Shown here: positions 1-9,093 of the stretch, piece by piece
Position numbering within the stretch: the stretch's first letter is position 1
How the letters are laid out: each line of letters starts with the position of its first letter
Assembly: GCF_000565285.1 (NCBI RefSeq)
Contig: NZ_APVL01000006.1
Coordinates: 124,001-188,000 of the forward strand
Direction: 5' to 3'
Length of the DNA stretch: 64,000 nucleotides
Origin: Cytobacillus firmus DS1
GTDB lineage: Bacteria > Bacillota > Bacilli > Bacillales > Cytobacillaceae
Program-made: the position numbers and the translations under genes
The notes under the pieces: generated by a model
Databases searched by the model: none
The model's input: the letters and a program-made list of their open reading frames with translations, nothing else
Told to the model about the DNA's origin: nothing

Positions 1-692
1 TAGGAATACCATCGATTGGCATGCCGCTGAACATCATCCTCAGTAAGACTTACATCTTCAATTACCCTTTCAACCGCAAACCCGTTTTCAATTAATAGAT
101 TGATATATGTACTTAATTTATATTGCTGCATAATGGCAGGCAGGTTCCATGCAATGTGCTGATAAGGGCCTTCTTCATGATAGGATTTATCCATAGTTAA
201 TACTCCATTTTCAGCTTTAATCCGGTTATATAAGGGATGCTCCCAGCTGAAAATAAACATCCCGCCTGATTTAAGATAGTAATGAACATTTTTCAGCGTC
301 TCTTCTAAATTCGTGGTCCAGCCAATCGCATAAATGGAAAAAACGGCATCGAAATAATCAGCAGGGATTCCGGGATTTTGTTCCATCGGGGATTCAACCA
401 GCTTTACTTTTGACGAGGAATTTTTCAAAAGTTCCTTGGCAGCATCGATTTGTCGGGACGATAAATCCAATCCCCATAACTCACCCGCTCCACGCTGATC
501 CAAATATTTTAGGGAATGCCCGCTGCCGCAGCCAATCTCCAGCATTTTTAAACTGCTCACATCTCCAAACAAGTGAAGGTCATCTTCAGTTGGCGCCAAT
601 GGTCCATATTCAGGCAGCGGATTGCGACCATAAAACCTTTTAGCCGCTTCATCCCAGCTTTTCTTATTTATTTCCAGTGTTTCATTAATCAT
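1..692 (-). CDS. Class I SAM-dependent methyltransferase, 3' end outside the window
   Basis: The reading frame is open from the ATG at 692 to the window edge, about 230 codons without a stop. An AAGGAG ribosome site lies 7 bases before the ATG. Residues around 50-60 carry methyltransferase motif I (MLEIGCGSG), followed by the acidic-loop region GLDLSSRQ, as in UbiE/COQ5-like enzymes that transfer a methyl group from S-adenosylmethionine. The substrate cannot be told. It lies 11 bases downstream of the GNAT gene on the same strand, so the two are probably co-transcribed. The C-terminus is missing only because the window ends. Confidence 0.85.
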   Translation of the reverse strand, partial: MINETLEINKKSWDEAAKRFYGRNPLPEYGPLAPTEDDLHLFGDVSSLKMLEIGCGSGHSLKYLDQRGAGELWGLDLSSRQIDAAKELLKNSSSKVKLVESPMEQNPGIPADYFDAVFSIYAIGWTTNLEETLKNVHYYLKSGGMFIFSWEHPLYNRIKAENGVLTMDKSYHEEGPYQHIAWNLPAIMQQYKLSTYINLLIENGFAVERVIEDVSLTEDDVQRHANRWYS

Positions 693-703
693 AAATAACT
701 CCT

Positions 704-1162
704 TTATACTGAAAAATAGTAAACCTCTTCCTCTCCCCATTTCTCTCCAGTGGGGGAAAATCCGAAGTTTTTATAAAGTATCCTTGCGTGTTGATTTTCT
801 TTATGAACCGTTAAGCGGATTTCCTCGCATTTTGGAACTTTAGATTTTATCCAGCTGATCATCACGGCTAATGCTGCACGGCCATAGCCCCTGCCCTGAT
901 ACTTCTGATCAATAAAAAAACCGTTTATCCAATACATATTAATTGTATCCGGCTCATAGGCATGCATGATGAAACCAACCATTTTATCATTGTCGTAGAT
1001 TGAGAATGGAATATACTCTACTGCATCCCCATCTGGTTTAATATAAACCTTGGCAAGTGAAACAGCCGCTGAGGGAACGAACTCACGCTGCCATTCTTTT
1101 ACCTTCATCTGTATGGCTTCTTCCCAGTTGTCTCTTGTGACGGGTTTTAACTTAATGGTCAT
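704..1162 (-). CDS. GNAT family N-acetyltransferase
   Basis: A 152-residue protein with the acetyl-CoA binding signature QGRGYGRAA near residue 90 and the following helix typical of GNAT folds, then a C-terminal NQHARILYKNFGF segment that also marks the family. Overall layout recalls the spermine/spermidine acetyltransferases BltD and PaiA of Bacillus, but the acceptor is not determined by sequence alone. The ATG is preceded by a GAGGGG stretch. It sits upstream of the partial methyltransferase and downstream of a frameshifted small gene on the same strand. Confidence 0.88.
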   Translation of the reverse strand: MTIKLKPVTRDNWEEAIQMKVKEWQREFVPSAAVSLAKVYIKPDGDAVEYIPFSIYDNDKMVGFIMHAYEPDTINMYWINGFFIDQKYQGRGYGRAALAVMISWIKSKVPKCEEIRLTVHKENQHARILYKNFGFSPTGEKWGEEEVYYFSV

Positions 1163-1177
1163 TAGTCTCAGCCCCTC

Positions 1178-1412
1178 TTACAATTTCCTGTTTTTCTCAC
1201 CATCATGAATAATGATGCTTACATAAGCGGCCTCTCCATTTTCAACATGGCTTTTGATTTGCGACACATCGATCTCTTTCTCAATACGGATGAGCTTTAC
1301 CTCGTTAGGGAGCAATTTAACGTTAGCAGTTTCACCGCTGTTCATCAGTGAAAGCATCTTTACATCCTCTTCAAATAAATATCTGTCATAAAAGCCGATA
1401 GTTTTTAATCAA
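1178..1412 (-). pseudogene. Small gene interrupted by a 1-base frameshift (or sequencing error)
   Basis: A strong ribosome site (AAAGGAGG, complement of 1420-1427) precedes a TTG codon at 1412, but the frame MIKNYRLL stops after eight codons. Removing one base from the four-T run (A4 at 1390-1393 on the plus strand) joins it to an open frame reading RYLFEEDVKMLSLMNSGE and onward to a TAA at 1178, giving about 77 residues. Without the repair, an ATG at 1357 would start a 59-residue product with only a weak ribosome site. I do not recognise the family. The start overlaps the end of the upstream 50-residue gene, so translational coupling is likely. Frameshift or homopolymer read error are both possible. 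Confidence 0.5.
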
Positions 1413-1425
1413 GGCAGATCCTCCT

Positions 1426-1578
1426 TTACTTCTTTTCTGAGGATCCAAACGATGCCCCAATGGCAACTCCCATGGCAATGCCCAAAGCCCAATTTTCAAA
1501 AAGCATTCCAAAAACTAACCCCAGCGACAGACCATAGGCCATTCCGCTTCCTGAAAAACCCCAATTCACTTTTTTCAC
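1426..1578 (-). CDS. Small glycine-rich membrane protein, 50 aa
   Basis: A GTG start at 1578 lies 7 bases after AAAGGCGG and opens a 50-residue frame beginning MKKVNWGFSGSGMAYGL. The chain has two hydrophobic segments (about residues 10-26 and 30-42) rich in spaced glycines (GLSLGLVFGM and GIAMGVAIGA), a glycine-zipper pattern that favours tight helix packing in membranes, and ends in charged SSEKK. Similar short glycine-zipper proteins are common and uncharacterised in Bacillus. Its stop codon overlaps the ribosome site of the next gene, so the two form a small transcript. Confidence 0.6.
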   Translation of the reverse strand: MKKVNWGFSGSGMAYGLSLGLVFGMLFENWALGIAMGVAIGASFGSSEKK

Positions 1579-1671
1579 CCATTAAACCGCCTTTAAATGT
1601 TTTACCTTATATACGAACTATTGGACCTTTAGTTTCAGATTTTTGGAAAAAAGCAGGCAGTTATCTTATCA

Positions 1672-2190
1672 TCACTGAGCTGCCAGCTGTCTTTTTAACA
1701 CCCGGATTTGCCCCCGATGGCTGATTTCATCCTCCATAACGTGATACCAGAACCAATAGTTGTTGAAAGGGACTCCATTGTTCCACTTTCCTTCTTCATA
1801 TAGCCAGCTATCCTGTTTAGATGCTAAAAGGTTTAACGTTGTCTCTCTAATTGATGATAGTTCCTCCAAGTAAAATTCTAGAGGATTATGATTAATTTCA
1901 TTCCTTGCTTTCTCACCCAATTCATACGCCGCGGCCCATTTTGAGTATTCTTCATCGTTAAGATCTCTATTTTCAAAAGTAATGATTTGGTGAACATATT
2001 CAACAAAAGCAATATGCTTCAAAAGTGACCCTATTGAATTACTGTTTTCATCGGGAAGAAAATCCAGCTCATTCTGTGTCAAGCCAGCAACATCTTTAAG
2101 CGTCACAGACCTGGCATGTTCAAGCATTGACACAAGCTCTCCTATTTTTTCATCGTAGCCCTTCACATGTTTAATTCGATAATCGATCAC
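1672..2190 (-). CDS. DinB-like (DUF664-type) four-helix protein
   Basis: A 172-residue protein with the DinB/YfiT-like arrangement: LLKHIAFVEY in the first half (histidine at about 58) and HVMEDEISHRGQI near the C-terminus supplying two more histidines of the usual metal triad. This superfamily includes thiol transferases and metal-dependent hydrolases; the reaction here is unknown. The start is GTG with GGAGA about 9 bases upstream. It is followed by the small-gene pair and preceded by the GyrI-like gene on the same strand, but a terminator at 2215-2248 separates it from the latter. Confidence 0.82.
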   Translation of the reverse strand: MIDYRIKHVKGYDEKIGELVSMLEHARSVTLKDVAGLTQNELDFLPDENSNSIGSLLKHIAFVEYVHQIITFENRDLNDEEYSKWAAAYELGEKARNEINHNPLEFYLEELSSIRETTLNLLASKQDSWLYEEGKWNNGVPFNNYWFWYHVMEDEISHRGQIRVLKRQLAAQ

Positions 2191-2214
2191 TTATAAATTC
2201 TCCATTCCTATTTT

Positions 2215-2248
2215 TTCAGGGAAAAGACTGCCGGGAAGGCAGTCTTTA
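2215..2248 (-). terminator. Intrinsic terminator after the GyrI-like gene
   Basis: Ten-base arms AAAGACTGCC (2223-2232) and GGCAGTCTTT (2238-2247) form a perfect hairpin with a 5-base loop, followed on the minus strand by a short T run. Confidence 0.8.
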
Positions 2249-2251
2249 ACA

Positions 2252-2725
2252 TTATGCTATCGAATCCAGCAGCTCAATATCTAAATCCTCAATATTCTCC
2301 CAGCTATAATGGATTTCTAGGTGCCACTCATTTTTCAGCCGTTTGTATCCCTTTTCTTCAATCCAGATGTGCAATTCCCTATAGGAATTTCCAATCTCAA
2401 CATTAGGTCCTTTGTGCCGGATAGAAGCATATTTTTGGGGTGGAATTTCTAATGAGAACATTCCATCAGGAACACTGATAAATTCATCCACCTCAATGCC
2501 AATCCAATAGCCGTCCTCATCAGGAGAGTCTTCCTCCACTTTAAAAGCACCAACAAGCCGATCTGGATTTACAGCTCCCTTAATTTCGGTAAGGCGTTCC
2601 GTTAATAAATTAATCGCCCGCGGAATTTCAGCTGGGTACTGATCCGGCGGGCATAAGACGCGGATCCCTACTAGTCTCAAACTTCCGCGTTCTGTCTCAG
2701 CAGCCCGCATAATCAATTCAGACAT
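2252..2725 (-). CDS. GyrI-like / effector-binding domain protein
   Basis: A 157-residue stand-alone effector-binding domain of the kind found at the C-terminus of AraC- and MerR-family activators and in GyrI (SbmC). Typical features are the FKVEEDSPDEDGYWIGIEV strand pair, the IPPQKYASIRHKGP segment and the late acidic-aromatic HLEIHYSWEN. There is no DNA-binding domain. Such proteins bind small amphipathic ligands, and some hydrolyse them or shield DNA gyrase; which applies is unknown. It lies 14 bases downstream of the aminotransferase gene and is probably co-transcribed with it. Confidence 0.75.
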   Translation of the reverse strand: MSELIMRAAETERGSLRLVGIRVLCPPDQYPAEIPRAINLLTERLTEIKGAVNPDRLVGAFKVEEDSPDEDGYWIGIEVDEFISVPDGMFSLEIPPQKYASIRHKGPNVEIGNSYRELHIWIEEKGYKRLKNEWHLEIHYSWENIEDLDIELLDSIA

Positions 2726-2739
2726 CCTTTCCCTCCTTA

Positions 2740-3900
2740 TTAAGCAATGAGCAATGCCAGTTCTCTAAACCTCTCAGCTGCTTTTTGGATATCTGTGTCA
2801 AAGCCCATCTCGTTCATTGTTTCACCGATCAGCACAATGGCCCTTTCAAGCATCTCTTCAGTCGAATTTCCCATATGGCCGATTCGGAATGCTTTTCCTG
2901 CCAGATGAGCCAGGGCTCCGGCAACAATGACACCTTTTTTCGCCAGAGATGCCCGGAATTCAGCATCATCCATCCCTTCAGGGTAAAGGATACAGCTGAG
3001 AGTTGCTGCAGCGGCATTTTCGTCGGCAATTGCCTTCATACCATATTCAGCAAGTGCTGCCCTCACAGCTTTTCCAAATGCTTCATGGCGCTTATAGCGA
3101 TGTTCCATTCCCTCCGCTAACACCAGTCTCATTCCCTCATCATAGGCATAAATCAGATTCACTGGAGGTGTAGCAAAGTATTTTTGTGGATCATTCATAA
3201 TAGGAATCCAATTATAAATATCGCAATAATAGGCAGGAACCCGTTCCATTTGTTCACGGGCAGCCAATGCTGTCTCATTGAATGCCACAACAGCGAGTCC
3301 TGGCGGCACACCGATCGCTTTCTGTGAGCCTGTTAAAACGACATCAATTTTCCCTTTGCCATAAGACTTGCTCATATCCTCTTCCATCGCCGCCGTCGCA
3401 CAGACTCCATCCAGAATAACCAGTGCCCCATGCTCTTTAGTGATAGGCACCAGGGAATCCAGGTCAGCCGCAACACCTGTTGATGTATCAGCATGGGTTA
3501 TCGTCACCGCTTTATAAGAACGTGATGCAAGCTTTTCCTCAACAGCGGCGGGGTCCACCTGCTTCCCCCATTCGGATTGAATAATATCTGCCTGGATTCC
3601 GAACGCCTTGGCTAATTGCAGGAAACGATCACCGAAAAAGCCCTGGCTTATAATCAATAGCCGTTCTCCTGCTGCTACCGTGTTCACCAGAGCCATTTCC
3701 ATCGCAATCGTACCGGAGCCGGAGATCACAAACACCTCACCATCTGTCTTCAGCATCTCCCTCGTTTTCTCTATCGCACTCTTATAAACAGCTGCAAATC
3801 TCGGATCTGTATGCCCCCTTGTTTCCTGTGACATAGCCTCATATATCGAATCCACAACAGGCGTAGGTCCCGGGATCAAAAGCATTTCCTCGTTTGGCAT
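2740..3900 (-). CDS. PLP-dependent alanine/serine-glyoxylate aminotransferase family
   Basis: A 386-residue class V aminotransferase. The N-terminal MLLIPGPTPV motif is the family hallmark. The pyridoxal phosphate lysine is K194 in GSQKAIGVPPG and the cofactor-ring aspartate is D164 in VILDG. Members transfer amino groups between alanine, serine or ureidoglycine and glyoxylate or pyruvate, as in Bacillus PucG. Without purine genes nearby a purine role is not supported. I chose the ATG at 3900, 7 bases after AAAGGAGG; the frame stays open for 16 more codons but without a ribosome site. Confidence 0.9.
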   Translation of the reverse strand: MPNEEMLLIPGPTPVVDSIYEAMSQETRGHTDPRFAAVYKSAIEKTREMLKTDGEVFVISGSGTIAMEMALVNTVAAGERLLIISQGFFGDRFLQLAKAFGIQADIIQSEWGKQVDPAAVEEKLASRSYKAVTITHADTSTGVAADLDSLVPITKEHGALVILDGVCATAAMEEDMSKSYGKGKIDVVLTGSQKAIGVPPGLAVVAFNETALAAREQMERVPAYYCDIYNWIPIMNDPQKYFATPPVNLIYAYDEGMRLVLAEGMEHRYKRHEAFGKAVRAALAEYGMKAIADENAAAATLSCILYPEGMDDAEFRASLAKKGVIVAGALAHLAGKAFRIGHMGNSTEEMLERAIVLIGETMNEMGFDTDIQKAAERFRELALLIA

Positions 3901-3986
3901 GATAAATCCTCCTTTGGTTGATATATAGATATCTAAATGTTTCGACATTTTATTTTAAAAACCTTTATTCTTATCATCAATTAATG

Positions 3987-4103
3987 TTAATTCATATTTT
4001 CTGTTCTTATATACTCCGGTGTGGGGTAGTTCCATAGAGTTGAGTAGTCGTGTAGTAGCTGCTGGAGAATCACAAGAGGAATATCACGCCGTTTTACAAT
4101 CAT
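3987..4103 (-). CDS. Possible small protein, 38 aa, between cysI and the aminotransferase gene
   Basis: An ATG at 4103 preceded by TTGGAGTG (5 bases spacing) opens a 38-codon frame starting MIVKRRDIPLVILQQLLHDY and ending at a TAA at 3987. It has a basic start, a hydrophobic-amphipathic helix and an aromatic tail (STLWNYPTPEY). I do not recognise it. It follows the cysI terminator and precedes the aminotransferase, so it could have its own promoter or be the remnant of a larger gene. Confidence 0.4.
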   Translation of the reverse strand: MIVKRRDIPLVILQQLLHDYSTLWNYPTPEYIRTENMN

Positions 4104-4156
4104 TTTTTCACTCCAATCTATATTAATCTTGTTTGGATTGTTTATCGCACTTGAGC

Positions 4157-4186
4157 AAAAAAAGACAGGGCACCAGCCCCATCTTT
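4157..4186 (-). terminator. Intrinsic terminator of the cysJI operon
   Basis: On the minus strand AGATGGGGC, loop TGGT, GCCCTGTCT (nine pairs, two G-T wobbles) is followed by seven T, just after the cysI stop codon. Confidence 0.88.
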
Positions 4187-4194
4187 CCTCAACC

Positions 4195-5916
4195 TCAATT
4201 ATGAAAATTAGTCCCGTCCGTTGTCGCTTCTATAATACCCGCCCGGATCACGAAGTCGCCAAAATGCTCGCCTTCCTGACGTTCACGGGCGTAGCGCGGC
4301 AGGATGACGCGCAGCTCGTTCAGGATTTCTTCTTCCCCGATATTTTCGCGGTACATTTTGCTGAGGCGGCTTCCGTCAAAGGATGCCCCGAGATACATAT
4401 TGTACTTGCCGACCGCCTTGCCGATAAAGCCGATTTCTCCGAGTGCGTGACGCGCACAGCCGTTCGGGCAGCCGGTCATGCGGATCGTGATTTCTTCATT
4501 CCGCAAGCCCGCCACATCGGCGATTTCATCAATTTTATCGATCAATCCCGGCAGATAGCGTTCAGCCTCAGCCATCGCCAAACCGCAGGTCGGCAGGGCA
4601 ACACAGGCCATGGATCCGCGGCGCAGTGCACTGTAGCGGCTGCCGTCTGTTAAGCCATATTTTTCAATCAGCGACTCAATCACAGCTTTATCTTCGTCAG
4701 CCACACTGCCGATAATCAGGTTCTGATTGGCCGTCAGCCTGAAATCGCCTTTATGAACCTTGGCGATCTCCCGCAATGCTGTTTTCAGCTTATAATCTTC
4801 GAAGTCTGCCACACGGCCTCCTTCTATGAACATAGTAAAATGCCATTTTCCGCGGACACCCTTTACCCATCCGTAGCGGTCACCGTTGGAATCAAACTTA
4901 AATCCGCGTGCTTCCTCCAGCTTCCAGCCTAAGCGGTTTTCCAGCTCTTCAATAACTGTCTCCAGTCCAAGGCGGTCAACCGTATATTTAAATCGTGCAT
5001 TTTTCCGGACAGAACGATTTCCGTAGTCTCGCTGAATCGTAATAGTCTTTTCAGCCACTTCGTAGATTTTATCTGCCGTCACAAAGCCGATTACCTTCGA
5101 AAGCTGAGGGTATGTGGCTTTATCTCCATGTGAGAAGCCCATTCCGCCGCCAATTGCCACGTTAAAGCCAGCCAGTTTGCCATCTTCAACTATCGCTATA
5201 AAGCCGAGATCCTGTGAAAAGACATCTATATCATTGGAAGGCGGTACAGCGATCCCAATCTTGAATTTCCTAGGCAAATAAAGCGGGCCATACATCGGCT
5301 CAATCTCTTCATCCACTTCTGGAGAGCCGGCTACTTTTTCTTCATCCAGCCATATTTCATGATAGGCACGTGTGCGGGGAAGAAGATCGTTACTTAGCAT
5401 CTTCGCCAGCTCATACACTTCCTCATGAATTTCAGATTGATCAGGATTGGAGATGCACATGACATTCCGGTTCACATCTCCGCATGCCGCTATCGTATCA
5501 AGCATCGTCGAATGAATGCCCTGGATTGTCTTTTTCATATTCCATTTCAGGATTCCATGCATTTGAAAGGTCTGGCGTGTTGTTAATTTGAGTGTGCCGT
5601 TGCCATACTTCTCAGCCAAGTCATCCACGACAAGCCATTGCTCGGGTGTTGCGACCCCTCCGGGAAGACGCAGGCGGAGCATAAACTGATAAGCCGGTTC
5701 AAGCTTCTGCCTCTGGCGTTCATTCCGGAGATCCCGGTCATCCTGCAGATAGCTGCCGTGGTGCTTCATTAACCGGTTATCATCATCCGGGATTCCCGCG
5801 CTGATCCGGTCCTGCATGACTTCCGCCAGCGTTCCGCGCAAATAGTTGCTTCGATCCTTAATTCCCTCAACATCACTCGGAGGGCCGTCCGGTGCTTTTA
5901 AATTTGGGTTTACCAT
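4195..5916 (-). CDS. cysI: Assimilatory sulfite reductase, hemoprotein beta subunit
   Basis: Reduces sulfite to sulfide with six electrons from the flavoprotein CysJ, in cytosolic cysteine biosynthesis. The 573-residue chain has the duplicated ferredoxin-like and sulfite reductase domains. The siroheme/[4Fe-4S] ligands are visible near residues 430-480: C-x5-C in CVALPTC and C-x3-C in CPNGC. The start chosen is the ATG at 5916, 9 bases after AAAGGAG; a TTG 8 codons upstream is less likely. It begins 26 bases after cysJ, and length matches the B. subtilis protein. Confidence 0.96.
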   Translation of the reverse strand: MVNPNLKAPDGPPSDVEGIKDRSNYLRGTLAEVMQDRISAGIPDDDNRLMKHHGSYLQDDRDLRNERQRQKLEPAYQFMLRLRLPGGVATPEQWLVVDDLAEKYGNGTLKLTTRQTFQMHGILKWNMKKTIQGIHSTMLDTIAACGDVNRNVMCISNPDQSEIHEEVYELAKMLSNDLLPRTRAYHEIWLDEEKVAGSPEVDEEIEPMYGPLYLPRKFKIGIAVPPSNDIDVFSQDLGFIAIVEDGKLAGFNVAIGGGMGFSHGDKATYPQLSKVIGFVTADKIYEVAEKTITIQRDYGNRSVRKNARFKYTVDRLGLETVIEELENRLGWKLEEARGFKFDSNGDRYGWVKGVRGKWHFTMFIEGGRVADFEDYKLKTALREIAKVHKGDFRLTANQNLIIGSVADEDKAVIESLIEKYGLTDGSRYSALRRGSMACVALPTCGLAMAEAERYLPGLIDKIDEIADVAGLRNEEITIRMTGCPNGCARHALGEIGFIGKAVGKYNMYLGASFDGSRLSKMYRENIGEEEILNELRVILPRYARERQEGEHFGDFVIRAGIIEATTDGTNFHN

Positions 5917-5941
5917 GCTGAAAAACTCCTTTCCTTCCAAA

Positions 5942-7750
5942 TCAATATACGTCGCGCTGGTAGCGTTTATTTTTCTGCATATCGGCCAGATATTCCGCAG
6001 CCTGTTCGCGGCTCATTCCGCCTTCTTTTTCAATAATATCTATAAGTGTGTTATGGACATCATGTGCCATGTTTTTCTCATCGCCACAGATATAGACAGC
6101 AGCACCTTCCTCGAACCACTGGAATAGTTCCCTGCTGTTTTCCTGCATCCTATGCTGAACATAAACCTTCTCATCATCATCCCGGGAGAAAGCGACATCC
6201 AGCTTCGACAAGACTCCATCCTTGAGCCACTTTTGCCATTCAGTCTGATAAAGGAAATCGGTCACAAAATGCTGGTCGCCAAAAAATAGCCATGATTTCC
6301 CTTCCGTTCCGTTTTCTTCACGCTCCTGCATAAAGGATCGGAACGGGGCAATTCCGGTTCCAGGGCCAACCATAATGATTGGTGTGTCCGGATTCTCAGG
6401 CAGTTTAAAGTTTTCGTTATGCTGAATAAATACTGGCAGTGTATCGCCAGGCTGGAGACGATCCGCACATAAAATGGAGCAGACACCTTTGCGTTCACGG
6501 CCATGGGCATCATAGCGGACAGCACCGATTGTTAAATGAACTTCATCAGGATTCGCTTCAAAGCTGCTGGAAATGGAATATAGACGCGCAGGCATCTTGC
6601 GCAGTATAGAGACAAACTCCTGTGCTGAACTGTTCCATGGTTTAAAGTCACGGACTAAATCAATTAAGTCTCGCCCATCCATATAGGTTTTCAGTTGATT
6701 GCTGTCTGACACAAGCTGTTGCAGATCTTCATTTCCGGAAAGCTTTGCAGCCTTTTCAACAAGCGGTTTGGTTAGGACAGTAATCTCAAAGTGAGACGAA
6801 AGGGCTTCTTTTAATGTTACTGTCTCCTCCTTCACTCTGACTGCTTCCTCAGGATCCCAGTTCATCTCAGCTAAAAGCAGGTCAACCAATTCAGGATCGT
6901 TCTCAGGGTATACTCCCAGGCTGTCACCAGGCTGATACGTCAGTCCTGAACCCTCTAACGAAATCTCTAGATGGCGTGTTTCTTTATTGGAGCCGCGGCC
7001 ATTGAGATTAATATTCTCAAGCACTTCTGCCCTAAACGGATTCGAACGGGAATAGACTGACTCGGCAGGTGCTGAAGCTGAAACTGCTGCTGCAGGTGAA
7101 GGACTGCTGCTTTCTCCTTCGCTCAACCCCGCTAAAACGGCTTTTGCCCACTCTGCTGCAGGCTCTTCGAAATCAAGATCACAATCAACTCTTGGTGTTA
7201 TTCTCGTTCCGCCAAGCTCCTCGAGACGTTTATCAAAATCCTTCCCGGTCTGGCAGAAGAATTCATAGGAGCTGTCGCCAAGAGCCAAAACGGAGAATCT
7301 GAAGTCTTCCAGTTTTGGCGCTCTTTTTCCGTGAATGAATTCATGGAATGTCAAAGCGTTATCCGGAGGGTCTCCCTCACCATGAGTACTGACGACAATT
7401 AACAGGTTTTTGACCTTTTTAAGATTATTAGGCTTAAAGTCACTCATTGCTGAAACGTTTACTTGAAAACCTCTCTCCTCAAGCATTTTCCCGGATTTTT
7501 TTGCCAGATTCTGCGCATTCCCGGTTTGTGACCCAAATAAAATGGTTACCTCCTTTGGAATAGCCGGCGCCGCTGCCGGTGCTAGACGCTCTTCCACTGC
7601 AGGGGCAGCCTGCAATGATGAGGACTGTAACGCGGCAAGATATCCGCTCAGCCAGAGGGATTGTGTCTCTGTCAGAGTCGGGAGAAGACGATTAAGGAGC
7701 TCTGTCTGCTCCTGATTAAACGGACTGTTCATTACCTGAAGTTGCAACAT
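5942..7750 (-). CDS. cysJ: Assimilatory sulfite reductase, flavoprotein alpha subunit
   Basis: NADPH-dependent diflavin reductase that passes electrons from NADPH through FAD and FMN to CysI. The 602-residue chain starts [15 protein letters not shown], has an FMN-binding flavodoxin domain (about residues 65-205, [10 protein letters not shown]), a linker, then an FAD domain with ARLYSISSS and an NADPH domain with [16 protein letters not shown], and ends in the conserved tyrosine (RDVY). The ATG at 7750 follows GAGGTGG by 4 bases. First gene of the cysJI operon, divergent from cysL. Confidence 0.96.
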   Translation of the reverse strand: MLQLQVMNSPFNQEQTELLNRLLPTLTETQSLWLSGYLAALQSSSLQAAPAVEERLAPAAAPAIPKEVTILFGSQTGNAQNLAKKSGKMLEERGFQVNVSAMSDFKPNNLKKVKNLLIVVSTHGEGDPPDNALTFHEFIHGKRAPKLEDFRFSVLALGDSSYEFFCQTGKDFDKRLEELGGTRITPRVDCDLDFEEPAAEWAKAVLAGLSEGESSSPSPAAAVSASAPAESVYSRSNPFRAEVLENINLNGRGSNKETRHLEISLEGSGLTYQPGDSLGVYPENDPELVDLLLAEMNWDPEEAVRVKEETVTLKEALSSHFEITVLTKPLVEKAAKLSGNEDLQQLVSDSNQLKTYMDGRDLIDLVRDFKPWNSSAQEFVSILRKMPARLYSISSSFEANPDEVHLTIGAVRYDAHGRERKGVCSILCADRLQPGDTLPVFIQHNENFKLPENPDTPIIMVGPGTGIAPFRSFMQEREENGTEGKSWLFFGDQHFVTDFLYQTEWQKWLKDGVLSKLDVAFSRDDDEKVYVQHRMQENSRELFQWFEEGAAVYICGDEKNMAHDVHNTLIDIIEKEGGMSREQAAEYLADMQKNKRYQRDVY

Positions 7751-7941
7751 GATCCACCTCGCAAACCAGCGCAAAGGCTGGTCTTATAGTATTTCTTTAA
7801 ATTTCCTCTTTTCCTATAAAAAAAGTCGGTTTTATACGCAAAAAATATATATCTATTACTTTACCGAATGAGATTCCATTAGTAAAATAAATATTAATTA
7901 TCGCAGCTATTAATATTACTAATTATAGAAGGGGTGATAAT
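7751..7941. promoter_or_regulatory. Divergent cysJ / cysL control region
   Basis: This AT-rich 191-base gap separates cysJI (minus) from cysL (plus). LysR-type activators usually bind the shared region between themselves and their targets, and CysL of B. subtilis activates cysJI. Candidate half-sites are the ATTAAT-rich inverted stretches around 7894-7925. On the cysJ side, arms ACCAGC (7765-7770) and GCTGGT (7777-7782) form a perfect hairpin just upstream of the ribosome site. Confidence 0.55.
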
Positions 7942-8832
7942 TTGTACTATGATGCCTTAAAGACATTCGTCACTTTGGCTGAGGTGAAAAATTTCACAAA
8001 GACGGCTGAGCTCCTTCTCATGTCTCAGCCCAGTGTCAGCCTCCATATTAAAAATCTGGAGAAGGAATTTCAGACAAAACTCTTTCAGCGTTCACCAAAA
8101 TACTTGAAGATTACGCCCAGCGGTGAAATATTATATGACAGGGCCAAGCAGATGATTACCATTTACGAGCAAACCAGGCAGGAAATTTTAGATCAGCAGC
8201 ATACCATTAAAGGGGATCTGAAAATTGCGGCCAGTTTCACAATAGGAGAATACATCCTTCCTCCCCTTCTGCTTGACCTGCAGAATGAATATCCTGAACT
8301 GAATCTCCAGATGACGATTGCCAACACAGAGGAAGTTGTTCAGTCCACTCGTTCCCATCATGTCGATATCGGCTTGATTGAGGGCCAGACAAATGAAAAA
8401 GAGCTTATCGTGACTCCCTTTTTAGAGGATGAATTATTTATTGTGACCTCTAACCAGCATCCCTTGGCACAAAAAAAAGAAGCAACGATTGCTGACCTCC
8501 AGGATCAGGCCTGGATTATGAGGGAAAACGGGTCAGGAACCCGGGAATATTTTAACCATGTGGTCAGATCAAATGGTCTTAAGGTGAAATCACTCCTGAC
8601 CATCTCAAGCAATCAGGGAATAAAAGAAACACTCATCAACGGGCTGGGAATGAGCATACTTTCCGGAAGTGTAGTAGCAAGGGACGTAAAACAAAACAAC
8701 CTGGCGATTATCAAGGTGAAAAGCCAGGAATTCAAACGCACTCTGTCCTATGTACTTTCTCCAATAATGCAGGAAAAAAGGAATGTCAGCATTTTTATCG
8801 AAGCTCTCAGCGAAAGATGGCATCATAAATAA
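7942..8832 (+). CDS. cysL: LysR-family activator of sulfite reductase genes
   Basis: A 296-residue LysR regulator. Residues 1-60 form the winged helix-turn-helix (MYYDALKTFVTLAEVKNFTK and SQPSVSLHIKNLEKEF), followed by the periplasmic-binding-protein-like effector domain. Sequence and position, divergent from cysJI, match CysL (YwfK) of B. subtilis, which activates cysJI. The start is a TTG at 7942 preceded by GAAGGGGTGAT. Effector not determined; no other LysR partner gene is near. Confidence 0.9.
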   Translation: MYYDALKTFVTLAEVKNFTKTAELLLMSQPSVSLHIKNLEKEFQTKLFQRSPKYLKITPSGEILYDRAKQMITIYEQTRQEILDQQHTIKGDLKIAASFTIGEYILPPLLLDLQNEYPELNLQMTIANTEEVVQSTRSHHVDIGLIEGQTNEKELIVTPFLEDELFIVTSNQHPLAQKKEATIADLQDQAWIMRENGSGTREYFNHVVRSNGLKVKSLLTISSNQGIKETLINGLGMSILSGSVVARDVKQNNLAIIKVKSQEFKRTLSYVLSPIMQEKRNVSIFIEALSERWHHK

Positions 8833-8835
8833 TGG

Positions 8836-8970
8836 CGCTGAGTCTGAAGTTACCTCGGGTTTGGACTCAAAAATGGAAAGATTCTGACCGCTGTGTCCGA
8901 AGTTGCTTAAGGTTCAGACTCTACATTGGAAAAACCTGGTCGCTGTGTCCGAACTTGCCCAGGTTCAGAT
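8836..8970. repeat. Tandem 52-53 bp imperfect repeat, about 2.6 copies
   Basis: Three copies begin at 8836, 8889 and 8941, each starting CGCTG(T/A)GTC(C/T)GAA and containing GGTTCAGA or GGTTTGGACTC, so that each copy holds an imperfect inverted repeat (GTCCGAA ... TTCAGAC). Units one and two end in a GGAAA-containing spacer. The third copy is truncated. It lies downstream of cysL and upstream of the small zinc-finger gene. No coding frame runs through it with a ribosome site. Confidence 0.75.
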
Positions 8971-9093
8971 TTAAAAAAACTTGACAAGCTTTTTTTCACA
9001 CTAGTCCTAATTTATTCATATATTATAGTGTCGTGGTGTATAAAATCTGTCCATTTTATTCAAAATAAGGAAAAAATGGCTGAGGTGAAAAAA

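Noticed and set aside
4129-4653. 174-codon plus-strand frame antisense to cysI
   Set aside because: Lies entirely opposite the real cysI gene; no ribosome site, and composition follows the complement of cysI codons.
8981-9026. TTGACA near a TATTAT stretch as a promoter for the zinc-ribbon gene
   Set aside because: Spacing between the hexamers is about 34 bases, far from the usual 17, so it is not a convincing promoter.
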